From positions 34,674 through 98,673 of the forward strand of contig JAAVFD010000028.1 in assembly GCA_014800945.1 (NCBI GenBank): 64,000 nt of DNA, read 5' to 3'. The notes under the pieces are model-generated. The model ran no database searches and was not told where the DNA came from. It was given only the letters and a program-made list of their open reading frames with translations. This stretch comes from Barnesiella sp. GTDB taxonomy: Bacteria; Bacteroidota; Bacteroidia; Bacteroidales; Muribaculaceae. Below, piece after piece: positions 12,101-19,689 of the stretch. How positions within the stretch are numbered: position 1 is the stretch's first letter; each line of letters begins with the position of its first letter. Position numbers and translations under genes: made by a program.

Positions 12101-14203
12101 CCACCGGAATTTTCTGAGGGATGTGAATTGTCAATGTCTAAATCCGATTATATTATTTATGTAGATCCCAGTGCGTCTGAAGCCTATAAAAATGCTTTTC
12201 CGCAGTTCAAAATTTCCCCCGCAGCTCTCACTATAAATTCTGTTTCACGTAATAAGGTTTATATAGGGGATCCTATTATGGTTAAGTATAGCCCATTCAG
12301 AACTTCAAAATGTGAGTACATAGAGTTCTATCCCAGAGGTGCTGAAGGTGGATTCAGTAATTCAGGATACCAGTACAGCTACAGTAATGACTGGCTGACA
12401 TGGTCCTTTGATGACTTGTCTGTTGTGGATGATGCTACTGAAATACATTATACCGGACACTATATGTATTTGTCATTTGCCAAGGAGGGAACGCATAAGG
12501 TTTATTTCAATGTGATGGGTTTGCCTGACCTGCAGCCGACGGAAGTGGAATTTGAAGTCCTTCCCGGCACCCCGGTTTCCAAGGTGGAACTGACAACTGC
12601 GCCGCCTCAGTATTTGGATGTTGATTCTCCTTTAAGGCTTAATGTTAAGGTCAGCCCCGAAACAGCGTCTAATAAAGCAGTTGCATGGGAAGTGTCTGAC
12701 ACAACAATAGCCAGGATTAATGAGAAGAACGAACTGATAGGCCTGAAACCGGGCGTTGTGAAACTCAGGGCGCTTTCCGCAGACCCTATCGGAGCTACCA
12801 GACGCAGTGATGAATACACGGTAAATGTGGTTCGGGCTGTCAGAGAAATCAATATATATAATAATGGAGTCAAGGTACCCGGTTCCGGCATTTCCGGTTA
12901 TCAGGGGGACATACTCAAACTCACGGCAGTGATGAATCCTGAAGACGGTGAGTACACTACCAGTTCGTGGGCTACTTCTTCAGCCTCGATAGCGAAAGTT
13001 AAAGGTGAGGATAAAGAGGGTATTATAGAACTCATGGGAACCGGTAGAGGAATCATCACCTTTAGTTTAGGTCAAAAGGCAGGAGAAACTGAAATGAGAA
13101 AAGAGATTCCTGTACAGGTGAAAATTCCTGTTAAGGAAATTGTTGTCAAGGTCAATGGATTAGTTTCAACTCCTCAGACCCCGATTATTGGTGAAATCGG
13201 ATCGGTTTATACCATAACGGCGGCAGTTAATGCCGATGCAACAGATCAGAAAGTTACCTGGGCTGTGTCAGATCCAAAGATTCTGGAATATACTCAGAAT
13301 GGAAACGAAATCAAAGTCACTCTGAAATCGACGGGAGTAGCTCAACTTACCATCACCTCTACCGATGGAAAGGGACGAAATGTGGTTTTGTCTTTTGGTG
13401 TAAAGGAATCCGGTGCACCTGACCCGGTTGTTCCGGTAGATGTCAAGGTGAACCGTATCGAGATTCTGAAGCAACCTCTGAAGGGCTATGTCGGAGACCG
13501 ATTGGCTCTTGAAGTTAAAGTTTATCCCGAAAACGCAACAAACAAGGAGATTAAATGGGAGTCAACGGATCCGTTTATAGCTTCAGTTACAAACGCCGGA
13601 GAGATAATAATGCAGAAAGAGGGCGATGTTGAAATTATTGGCAAGGCTATGGATGGTTCCGGCGTAAGCGTGAGCTGTGCTGTAAAAGTTGAAAAGCGTC
13701 CGGAAAAACCTCAAGAGATAAAGGTGCAGCAAATCACTCTTGATTCAAATATGCATTCGGGCTATCCCGGCGACAGAATAATTCTGATAGTTGTTGTATT
13801 GCCTGAGAATGCCACAAATCCAAAAATCATCTGGAAGTCAAACAATGAAGGTGTAGCATCTGTAACAAACGCCGGTGTGATAACATTGCTTGGTGAAGGA
13901 GCTGCTCTAATAACAGGCACCGCTGCAGATGGCTCCGGAGTAAGTGTCTCCTGCTCGGTTAATGTTAAAGCACAACCCTCGGCGATTGACGGAATAGAGA
14001 GTGACAAGAAAGGTGTTTCAATAGAGGAGTCCGCTCTTATAGTGAGGGGACTCAATGAGGGTGACACTGTTTCACTCTATAATATGTCCGGCGCTCTTGT
14101 CGGCACCAAAAAGTGCAGTGACGAGTCGGTAACTTTCAGCCTGAGAAATCACGGTATTTACATCGTTGTTACCCCAGCAGGCAGTTTCAAAGTGAGATAT
14201 TGA
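9107..14203 (+). CDS. Large secreted protein with BspA-type LRRs, BIG2 domains and type IX-like C-terminal domain
   Basis: Predicted surface or secreted protein of 1698 residues; the ligand is unknown. A signal peptide covers about residues 1-24 (ending CSESVCAQ). Two BspA-like leucine-rich modules are seen, around residues 185-290 (VTKIGRGVFKGCSAMERM) and 895-1010 (VTELGKGIFSGCSALECM). They share the motif PEETFDGCT and are therefore an internal duplication. BIG2-like immunoglobulin folds occur around residues 450-545 and from about 1165, the last two being a clear tandem pair (residues about 1445-1640) with WESTDP/WKSNNE and GSGVSVSC. The last 50 residues (IYIVVTPAGSFKVRY at the end) look like a type IX secretion sorting domain. 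AT-rich relative to its neighbours. It is monocistronic between terminator-like hairpins. Confidence 0.85.
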   Translation: MKNKGLLFITLILANIVCSESVCAQKKGIVVDGSHNQKHAILEDFGKANATGIREDFTEFWYIVEDVTAQEWTATLTYQRMKSGEVDFSTATPPETAYNYVWGGWPGIKHNGQVFYTSKFLSTATEDYDVFHSALSILTNTVITYNGVMHKANVSKIGDYAFSNSNIRCIDVILWSDDNDNEPDKNLEFGNYVFYNCKNFIGLPEGSPYKVIPNNVTKIGRGVFKGCSAMERMIIGDKVAVIPEETFDGCTALKELKLGSGVKEIRCSITGLKRLAVSAPVPPAVASGCTVEAEEIWVPEEYLDAYKTAWAGKNIKPYSFKFKNNPVVAYAGYQGEVYFDRVSPGEGENNYVYCYPRDKKSDGSQNIIWTVDGTHGSNTPSGKFKTVWYSYDCDQRKMLAAGNVVYENRTLVRFDSPGTYKLYFTTLDITNHTEEVTVEVEALPAGYVPVEKITVSDAGALLNHTLKVGGKEKLRATIGTVDGTTATFDKVTWESSNPEVATINQTGDKILEVTGVKPGETVITARSTDPRMPDVYGTYTLRVVQLMESFILEANYGGVWDEIDKVGNYTLEGIVGETLQIRPVCFPEGTSHTAMYINVDQFTYEGQHPDLEIDEQAGTIKLNSAGKAQLNIMVLDETVHKEKPVIITVSEPGKKVNMIWVKEIESGKLYDYSNGYTGDVSDQVPIRLSYNGDAERKQVVWESSDPTVAEVVPTNQIATLAEDNEPQYHFTILCKKPGTVRLSAAAADGGTGYASFPVTVNQPKVVSVPVKQKAKYEYESNRYQLKQYEQNFFFELHKDGTASLVHPSAGTASPLTSDGVPAEPYNFEYPGDLFLSSSGWILWSPVMDSLQYKNRDMYFTALAIPDEIEYEGDKYTVTSIGDYAFAGSNVVCVNVPPTVTSIGNYAFKDAKNYRGFSQVTHYQLMPESVTELGKGIFSGCSALECMHIGHNVRVLPEETFDGCTKLGSISFGKNLERIDCNINIQPAGLDMVVFNSMTPPEFSEGCELSMSKSDYIIYVDPSASEAYKNAFPQFKISPAALTINSVSRNKVYIGDPIMVKYSPFRTSKCEYIEFYPRGAEGGFSNSGYQYSYSNDWLTWSFDDLSVVDDATEIHYTGHYMYLSFAKEGTHKVYFNVMGLPDLQPTEVEFEVLPGTPVSKVELTTAPPQYLDVDSPLRLNVKVSPETASNKAVAWEVSDTTIARINEKNELIGLKPGVVKLRALSADPIGATRRSDEYTVNVVRAVREINIYNNGVKVPGSGISGYQGDILKLTAVMNPEDGEYTTSSWATSSASIAKVKGEDKEGIIELMGTGRGIITFSLGQKAGETEMRKEIPVQVKIPVKEIVVKVNGLVSTPQTPIIGEIGSVYTITAAVNADATDQKVTWAVSDPKILEYTQNGNEIKVTLKSTGVAQLTITSTDGKGRNVVLSFGVKESGAPDPVVPVDVKVNRIEILKQPLKGYVGDRLALEVKVYPENATNKEIKWESTDPFIASVTNAGEIIMQKEGDVEIIGKAMDGSGVSVSCAVKVEKRPEKPQEIKVQQITLDSNMHSGYPGDRIILIVVVLPENATNPKIIWKSNNEGVASVTNAGVITLLGEGAALITGTAADGSGVSVSCSVNVKAQPSAIDGIESDKKGVSIEESALIVRGLNEGDTVSLYNMSGALVGTKKCSDESVTFSLRNHGIYIVVTPAGSFKVRY

Positions 14204-14240
14204 ACCGTTTTTGACTAATAAAGCGGCAAGTACAGTGTAT

Positions 14241-14275
14241 AGAGCCGGTTCAACATTTATTGTCGAACCGGCTCT
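14241..14275 (+). terminator. Hairpin after the large LRR/BIG2 gene
   Basis: Perfect 11-bp stem (AGAGCCGGTTC 14241-14251 with GAACCGGCTCT 14265-14275) 38 bases after the stop. It is followed by AATCATAG rather than a T-run, so termination would be weak or assisted. Confidence 0.5.
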
Positions 14276-14293
14276 AATCATAGTAAAAATGGT

Positions 14294-14301
14294 TATATTT
14301 G
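14294..14301 (+). promoter_or_regulatory. Bacteroidota -7 promoter element that also decides the start of the second GH20 gene
   Basis: TATATTTG matches TAnnTTTG. Its final TTG is the same TTG at 14299 that would otherwise serve as an upstream start codon. A start inside the promoter is implausible, so translation should begin at the ATG at 14326. Confidence 0.75.
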
Positions 14302-14325
14302 CGAAAACTTATTTTTAATACCTCT

Positions 14326-16551
14326 ATGTTAAAAGGACTTATAGCATCGGTTGCACTTGCTTCAAGTGTAACCGCAGCCGCAGCTCCGGTTGAAGTAGCG
14401 TGGCAAAATCTCATGAACCGTGTCGGTGCCGACGGTAATCCGGAATATGTGCAGCGATTCATTATCAAGGGTGATCTTTCAAATCTATCGCGTATCGCCT
14501 TCAATCAGTTTGACCGGAAAATGACCCCGGTAAATTCCGCTGACACAGTGGGTAGGATAATCCCGGGTTATTATTATATAGCCTCACCACGATTTGCCCA
14601 AAATGCAGACAGTGTGGTGGTGGATATTGTAACATCCGGCACAATGCCGCAATATAGCTACGGTGCCGACGGTGTTCATGGTGTCAATGCTGCCGGCGAA
14701 CCTTTTGACGTTGAATTTATTCGCCTCAGCGGAACCATGCGTCCAGAGCAGTGGGCACTCCCCGGAAGGGACAGGAATACTCCCGCAGAAAAGATTTTCG
14801 AGAAAAATGAAGAGCTCATAAATGGCGCAAAGGCAGGCGCATACGATATTGTGCCCTCATTCAAGAGCGTTAAGCTTGGAGAAGGGATATATACCGGTGG
14901 TGACAAAACTCTCAAACTGATCAAGCATGAAAATCCTGAATTTTACCGTATCACTGTTACACCGCAGGGCATAACGACTGAAGGTGCAAGTCAGAAAGCG
15001 CTTTACACCGCAAGTCGCACACTTGACAAACTGCTCCGGGTAAACGGTGGCAAACTTCCGGCGGCAGTGATTGAGGATTATCCCGATTATGGCTATCGCG
15101 GAGTTATGATTGACATAGCAAGAAATTATCAGTCACTTGATCAGATGAAGAAATTTGTGGACGTCATGGCAGATTATCGTTTGAATCGTCTGCAGTTCCA
15201 CTTCATTGATGATGAGGCATGGCGTCTCGAAATTCCCGGATTGCCTGAACTAACCGAGTATGGCAGCCGCAGAGGTTATACGACTGATGAAAAAGATTTC
15301 CTCGCTCAGATTTATGCCGGCGACGGAAGACCTTCCACATTGGGAGGCACTGCTAACGGTTACATCACCCGTCAGGAATTCATTGACTTTCTTAAGTACT
15401 GTGATGCTCGCGGTGTGACTGTGATACCGGAAATTGAAACCCCCGGACACGCTCGTGCGGCCCGCAAATCTATGGAAGCGCGCTATCGCAAGACCGGTGA
15501 TGACACCTACCGCCTGATAGAGGACGGAGACACTTCTGTATATCGTTCCGCTCAGGACTTCGGTGACAACGTGATGAATCCGGCTGTACCCGGCACATTA
15601 CGCTTTATGGAAAAAGTGTTTGATGAGATTATCGCTATGTACAAAGAGGCTGGGGTAAATCTTGAAACAATCCATATCGGTGGAGATGAAGTGCCTCACG
15701 GTGCGTGGAGCGGTTCTCCTTCCGCTATTAAGTTCATGAAGGAAAACAACATGAATAGCGAGAGCGACCTGCACGCATATTTTGTAAAACAGCTGGGGCA
15801 GGCGTTAAAGGACAGAGGTCTCAAGATGTCAGGATGGCAGGAAGTGGTACTGGGCAAGGATGAGGCAACAGCAAAAAGCATATCACCCTATCTTGAATTT
15901 GTCAACCTGTGGGTGACATGGCCTCAGGGCAAGGAGAAAGAGTTGCCGGCAATCAAGGCGCAGCAGCTTGGAGCTCCGGTTGTATTTTCAACTGCCCACG
16001 GATTCTATCTTGATCAGCCTTATAGCGGTCATCCGGACGAAAGAGGACTCGGTTGGGCTATGATTACCGATGAGCTCGCATCGCTTGATGCTTATCCGGC
16101 AGTTCTTGCCCCCCAACAGCCCGGCGGTAAGATATTAGGTGTGCAGGGACAGCTCTGGAGTGAAACAGTCAGAGGTCCGCAACAAATGGAGTTGTATCTT
16201 TTCCCGAAAATGCTCGGTATGGTTGAGCGAGCCTGGAATTCAGACACTACCTATACCCATTCTCAGTTCAATAGCGCGCTCGGCAAGCACGAGCTTCCTT
16301 TCCTTGCTCAGCGTGGTGTGAATTTCCACCTGCGCCAGCCGGGTGTGAAAATTGAAAACGGAAAAATTCTCATGAATTCACCCTATGAGGGTGCTGAAAT
16401 TCGTTATACCGTTGACGGTACCGATCCCGACATCAATTCTACACTTTATACCGGAGCTGTTGATGTGCCTCAGGGAGCAGGTCAGATTCGCGCACGCCTT
16501 TACTATCTCGGTAAGGAGAGTGTGAGCACAATGCATGATATTGCCGAATGA
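14326..16551 (+). CDS. GH20 beta-N-acetylhexosaminidase, secreted (second copy)
   Basis: Exo-acting hexosaminidase of 741 residues from the ATG at 14326; a TTG at 14299 lies within the promoter element. The chosen start gives a clean signal peptide (LIASVALASSVTAAAA). A carbohydrate-binding N-domain is followed by GH20b and the catalytic barrel: RGVMIDIARNYQSLDQMKKF, LNRLQFHFIDDEAWRLEIP, and the catalytic pair in HIGGDEVPHGAW. A chitobiase C-terminal domain (RYTVDGTDPDINSTLY) closes the protein. It is clearly different from the GH20 at 2708-4906, being full HxGGDE type and having a longer barrel insert. Its stop overlaps the start of the HD hydrolase gene by 4 bases. It heads a four-gene set with pncA and pncB. 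Confidence 0.95.
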   Translation: MLKGLIASVALASSVTAAAAPVEVAWQNLMNRVGADGNPEYVQRFIIKGDLSNLSRIAFNQFDRKMTPVNSADTVGRIIPGYYYIASPRFAQNADSVVVDIVTSGTMPQYSYGADGVHGVNAAGEPFDVEFIRLSGTMRPEQWALPGRDRNTPAEKIFEKNEELINGAKAGAYDIVPSFKSVKLGEGIYTGGDKTLKLIKHENPEFYRITVTPQGITTEGASQKALYTASRTLDKLLRVNGGKLPAAVIEDYPDYGYRGVMIDIARNYQSLDQMKKFVDVMADYRLNRLQFHFIDDEAWRLEIPGLPELTEYGSRRGYTTDEKDFLAQIYAGDGRPSTLGGTANGYITRQEFIDFLKYCDARGVTVIPEIETPGHARAARKSMEARYRKTGDDTYRLIEDGDTSVYRSAQDFGDNVMNPAVPGTLRFMEKVFDEIIAMYKEAGVNLETIHIGGDEVPHGAWSGSPSAIKFMKENNMNSESDLHAYFVKQLGQALKDRGLKMSGWQEVVLGKDEATAKSISPYLEFVNLWVTWPQGKEKELPAIKAQQLGAPVVFSTAHGFYLDQPYSGHPDERGLGWAMITDELASLDAYPAVLAPQQPGGKILGVQGQLWSETVRGPQQMELYLFPKMLGMVERAWNSDTTYTHSQFNSALGKHELPFLAQRGVNFHLRQPGVKIENGKILMNSPYEGAEIRYTVDGTDPDINSTLYTGAVDVPQGAGQIRARLYYLGKESVSTMHDIAE

Positions 16552-17195
16552 TAGTTCCCGACTCTTATACCGAAAATCTCAGCGAGCCTGTCAGGAGATT
16601 ATTTTTCAAGTGGAGACAATTTATGTACTCCTCGGTAAAATACAATCGTCCTGATAGCCTCATTCACGGTATGGGGCATTATGAGCGGGTGCTCCTGTAT
16701 GCTCTTATGGTTGCCGAAAAAGAATTGCCGGGTGACGAGGAGGCTATGGAAATTCTCGCACACGCGGCTGTGTGGCATGACTCGCGTCGGCTTGATGAAT
16801 ATCTTGACACCGGACATGGTGCCAGAGCGGCGGTGTATTACCATGAGTACTGTTCCGTCAATCCGGAATTCAAGTGTCATCCGGAGGTGGAAGACATCAT
16901 GAGGTTTCATGATATAGATGACCGCATAGGCAACGAAAGAATACAACGGGATTTTGGTGATAGAGCCGAGTATGTCAAAAAACTATACCATATCTTCAAG
17001 GATGCGGATGCGCTGGACAGATGGCGCCTCGGTGACACCGGTCTTGATCCGAAATTTCTTCGCACTGACACGGCAAGGAATCTGACCTCTTTCTCCAGAA
17101 AACTTGTTTTAGATACAATGGACAGTGATTTTCTGGAGGAAATATCCGAAGAGGTCAGACGAACTCAAAAAGAAAACAAATGGAAAGGATGCTGA
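16548..17195 (+). CDS. HD-domain phosphohydrolase
   Basis: Cytosolic metal-dependent phosphohydrolase of the HD superfamily, 215 residues; substrate unknown. The metal-binding pattern is visible: His in LIHGMGHYERV (about residue 46), HD in AAVWHDSRR (about 83), later His in MRFHDIDDR and Asp in FKDADALDRWRLG. No membrane segment. The start codon overlaps the preceding GH20 stop in ATGA form, and the 3' end overlaps pncA by 16 bases. Translational coupling with a NAD-salvage pair suggests a nucleotide substrate, but that is only inference from context. Confidence 0.88.
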   Translation: MIVPDSYTENLSEPVRRLFFKWRQFMYSSVKYNRPDSLIHGMGHYERVLLYALMVAEKELPGDEEAMEILAHAAVWHDSRRLDEYLDTGHGARAAVYYHEYCSVNPEFKCHPEVEDIMRFHDIDDRIGNERIQRDFGDRAEYVKKLYHIFKDADALDRWRLGDTGLDPKFLRTDTARNLTSFSRKLVLDTMDSDFLEEISEEVRRTQKENKWKGC

Positions 17196-17746
17196 TGATA
17201 GTTGACCCTCAGGTTGACTTTGTTTCAGGTACATTACCGGTGCCGGGAGCGGAAAAGTCAATGGCTGATCTGGCTCTCTATATTAAAGAGCGTGGCAATG
17301 ACTACAGTGTTATTGTTATCACAGCCGATTCCCATCCCTTTAATCACTCCTCGTTTGCCGACTGCGGAGGGCTGTGGCAAAGACATTGTGTGCACGATAG
17401 TGTTGGTGCAGCAATCGTGCCTGAGATATTGGAAGCCGCTTACTCAGCCGGCTGTGAAGTAGTGGTGATGCACAAAGGTGAAAATGTGGCAAAAGAGGAA
17501 TATTCTGTATTTCAGGCACCCGGTGCAACAGCGATCATCGCAGGATTGTTACAAAAATATCGGATAAACGAGATTGATATATGCGGACTTGCCGGGGATG
17601 TTTGTGTGCTTTCCACCCTTAAGGATGCCATGTCTGAGCTTCCCGGTCAAAATTTCCGTGTGCTTTCATCTTTCTCGCCGAGTCTTGACGGAGGAGCCCG
17701 GTTAGCTGCTTTTATAACTGAAAATTCAACTATATGCGCCAAATAA
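17180..17746 (+). CDS. pncA: Nicotinamidase (isochorismatase-fold)
   Basis: Hydrolyses nicotinamide to nicotinate and ammonia in NAD salvage. The 188-residue protein has the catalytic Asp in MIVDPQVDF (residue 9), the metal-site region TADSHPFNHSSF, a Lys in VMHKGEN (about residue 102) and the nucleophile Cys in LAGDVCVLST (about residue 142). These match PncA rather than generic isochorismatases. The start overlaps the HD gene by 16 bases and the end overlaps pncB by 13, so the three genes are translationally coupled. Assignment is reinforced by pncB, which uses its product. Confidence 0.93.
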   Translation: MERMLMIVDPQVDFVSGTLPVPGAEKSMADLALYIKERGNDYSVIVITADSHPFNHSSFADCGGLWQRHCVHDSVGAAIVPEILEAAYSAGCEVVVMHKGENVAKEEYSVFQAPGATAIIAGLLQKYRINEIDICGLAGDVCVLSTLKDAMSELPGQNFRVLSSFSPSLDGGARLAAFITENSTICAK

Positions 17747-18933
17747 TCAACCACTTCACTGACGACGATTTATATAAATTCACAATGTGTTGCGCGGTGA
17801 TAGACAATTTTCCGCGGGCACAGGTCAAATACGCTTTTACTGACAGAGACAATACCGTTTATCCGCCAGGATTTGATGCTGAGCTCCGCAAGCAGATAGA
17901 AATGCTTGAATCGGTTGTGATTACGGATGAGGAGGTTGAGTTTATGAAACGGCGCTGCCCTTATATACCGTTCTGGTTTTACACATATCTCAAAGGATTC
18001 CGCTACAGCAGGGAGTGGGTAAAGGTCAGGCAGGATGAAGAAGGGCATCTCGAAATAGAGTTTGAAGGATGTTGGAGCGCAACCATACTGCTTGAAGTTA
18101 AGGTGCTTGCCATAATTTCCGAACTCTATTATGAAATGACAGGGGAAAACCGCAAGATTAATCTTGACTACTGCTATTCAGCCTCACGTACCAAAGCAAG
18201 CCGTCTTATAGAAGCCGGATGTTGTTTCAGTGATTTCGGAACCAGACGCAGAGCCTCGTTTGACGCGCAGGACACTCTGGTGAAGGCAATGTCGGAATGT
18301 TCGCGTCAAAATCCCGGTCCAGGGCGGTTTATCGGCACGAGCAATGTGTATTTCGCCATGAAGTATGACCTTATTCCGATAGGTACAATGGCTCATGAAC
18401 TCATTTGTGCCATTGCCGGAATGTTCGGCCCGCAGATGGCAAACCATCTGGCAATGAAAACGTGGGCTACTACCTATCGAGGAGCGCTCGGCACATTCCT
18501 GTATGATACATACGGCTGGAATATTTTCAGTCTCAACTTCTCGGAGGACTATGCCAATATGTTCAAGGGGCTGAGGGTTGACAGTGGAGATAATTACGAG
18601 CAGCTTGATAAAATATGTGCAAAGTACCGTAGTCTGGGTATTGATCCGTCAACAAAGCAGGTTGTGTTCAGCAACGCACTCAATACCGATGAGGCTATAA
18701 GGCTTCAGAACCATGCCAAAGGCAAGTGTATTCCATCTTACGGAATCGGCACTCATTTCACCAACGATTTCCCTGATCTCAAACCACGCAACATTGTTAT
18801 CAAGCTTACAGAAGTGAAAATCACCGAGTCATGGGATTTTTACAACGACACCTGCAAGCTGAGTGAAGATCGCGGCAAGCACACCGGCAAGCCGGAAGTA
18901 GTAAAAATGTTCAAGGAAATCCTCCATATTTAG
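17734..18933 (+). CDS. pncB: Nicotinate phosphoribosyltransferase
   Basis: Converts nicotinate and PRPP to nicotinate mononucleotide, the committed step of the Preiss-Handler NAD salvage route. At 399 residues it has the usual length for short PncB. Characteristic stretches are TDDDLYKFTMCCAV at the N-terminus, DFGTRRRASFDAQ (about residue 170), GTMAHELICAIAG around residue 210-225, and LRVDSGDNYEQLDK near residue 285. It follows pncA with a 13-base overlap. No terminator is recognised directly after it; 1.1 kb of mostly noncoding DNA follows. Confidence 0.96.
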   Translation: MRQIINHFTDDDLYKFTMCCAVIDNFPRAQVKYAFTDRDNTVYPPGFDAELRKQIEMLESVVITDEEVEFMKRRCPYIPFWFYTYLKGFRYSREWVKVRQDEEGHLEIEFEGCWSATILLEVKVLAIISELYYEMTGENRKINLDYCYSASRTKASRLIEAGCCFSDFGTRRRASFDAQDTLVKAMSECSRQNPGPGRFIGTSNVYFAMKYDLIPIGTMAHELICAIAGMFGPQMANHLAMKTWATTYRGALGTFLYDTYGWNIFSLNFSEDYANMFKGLRVDSGDNYEQLDKICAKYRSLGIDPSTKQVVFSNALNTDEAIRLQNHAKGKCIPSYGIGTHFTNDFPDLKPRNIVIKLTEVKITESWDFYNDTCKLSEDRGKHTGKPEVVKMFKEILHI

Positions 18934-19003
18934 CATAAGTAGGGACAATGTGGTGTGCGATGTCCGGCATGTGAACGATTGCTTTTTTGGGGATATGTGC
19001 GGC

Positions 19004-19051
19004 AATAGACGCTCCGGACGCGCTATCCTACGCCTCATCCTTTTCCAAACG
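19004..19051 (+). repeat. Dispersed palindromic repeat, copy 1 (short)
   Basis: The 15-mer AATAGACGCTCCGGA (19004-19018) is shared with 19481-19495. CGCGCTATC (19019-19027) plus the diverged stretch ending CAAAC is shared with 19564-19594. Copy 1 looks like copy 2 with the central 68 bases removed. Confidence 0.6.
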
Positions 19052-19107
19052 GAGATGTCACGGGGCAGCAATACTTGATGAGAATTTGTTATCTCAAAAA
19101 AAAATGG

Positions 19108-19115
19108 TAAATTTG
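19108..19115 (+). promoter_or_regulatory. Full promoter of the small RNA unit before the abi remnant
   Basis: TAAATTTG at 19108-19115 with TTTG at 19085-19088, exactly 19 bases between the boxes, the canonical Bacteroidota arrangement. Confidence 0.8.
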
Positions 19116-19121
19116 CAGCAA

Positions 19122-19177
19122 CATACTTACCCCGCTTCCCGTAAGAACAGCGCGCTCAGGGTAAGTTTTTCTTTTTT
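19122..19177 (+). ncRNA. Small RNA or leader ending in an intrinsic terminator, upstream of abi remnant
   Basis: Directly downstream of a canonical promoter. An 8-bp perfect stem (ACTTACCC 19125-19132 with GGGTAAGT 19159-19166), with an inner CGCT/AGCG pairing, is followed by TTTTTCTTTTTT up to 19177. The predicted transcript is only about 55-60 nt. The next base is the A of the abi ATG, so the toxin-like gene would be reached only by read-through. This resembles RNA-antitoxin layouts; the exact 5' end is inferred. Confidence 0.6.
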
Positions 19178-19417
19178 ATGACACTACCACGTTACAATCA
19201 ACCACAAATTTCAGTTGCTGAACAAATAAGACTTCTGAAATCAGAAGGTCTGGTTTAGTACTATATCATGTCAATTCTGCTGTATTTTCTTCAAGCGGTC
19301 AATCCTCAGAATACATTTGCAGCCCGTTTCAGGTCTTTACTTGGTAAATATCCCAATGTTGATGTGTCAGCAATGGGTTTTCCAAATGACTGGCAAGATG
19401 AGAAACTGTGGCAGTAA
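19178..19417 (+). pseudogene. Abi_2 (AbiD/AbiF-like) abortive-infection protein, internally deleted
   Basis: The frame from the ATG at 19178 gives 26 residues with the Abi_2 N-terminal pattern (QISVAEQIRLLKSEGLV), then TAG at 19256-19258. It continues in the same frame with the typical C-terminus (VNPQNTFAARFRSLLGKYP, then AMGFPNDWQDEKLW) to TAA at 19415-19417. Only the two ends of the family are present. About 200-250 central residues, including the RxxxxxH-type nuclease core, are missing. The in-frame joint and single stop point to one large internal deletion plus decay. It is preceded by its own promoter and RNA unit. Confidence 0.72.
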
Positions 19418-19652
19418 AATATTCTTTTGCGTATCTGAGTTTATCGGCTTACAATAGTGTCCCCGTAGGGGATAAATTGAAATAGACGCTCCGGAGTGAG
19501 CGTCCCGATAGTAGCGATGCGGGATGCGCTCCCTAAGGTCGCTTATCCGCACCGCTACCCTGACGCGCTATCTTGTGCGTCATTCTTTCAAAACAACCTC
19601 CGTCTATACCCGGTGCTACCCCTCTCTTATTCCCCAATTTAACACTCTGTGA
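19418..19652. other. Noncoding stretch between abi remnant and structured RNA
   Basis: No credible gene. It holds a small CCCC/GGGG hairpin near 19460-19472 and palindromic repeat copy 2 (19481-19595), then an AT-rich stretch leading into the promoter of the structured RNA. Confidence 0.7.
19481..19595 (+). repeat. Dispersed palindromic repeat, copy 2 (long)
   Basis: Shares the 15-mer AATAGACGCTCCGGA and the CGCGCTATC block with 19004-19051. It contains several palindromes: GACGCTC/GAGCGTC at the start, CCCG/CGGG, GGAT/ATCC and GACGC/GCGTC at the end. No open frame. Resembles a REP- or MITE-type dispersed repeat; no terminal duplication is evident. Confidence 0.6.
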
Positions 19653-19677
19653 TTTGGGAATATTATACATTTTGATG

Positions 19678-19685
19678 TACCTTTG
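19678..19685 (+). promoter_or_regulatory. Promoter of the large structured RNA
   Basis: TACCTTTG at 19678-19685 with TTTG at 19653-19656 (21 bases between boxes). The predicted transcription start is near 19690, just before the closing stem of the RNA. Confidence 0.78.
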
Positions 19686-19689
19686 CAGT

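Noticed and set aside
14299..14325. TTG start extending the second GH20 protein by nine residues
   Set aside because: The TTG is the 3' end of the TATATTTG promoter element, and the ATG at 14326 gives a proper signal peptide.
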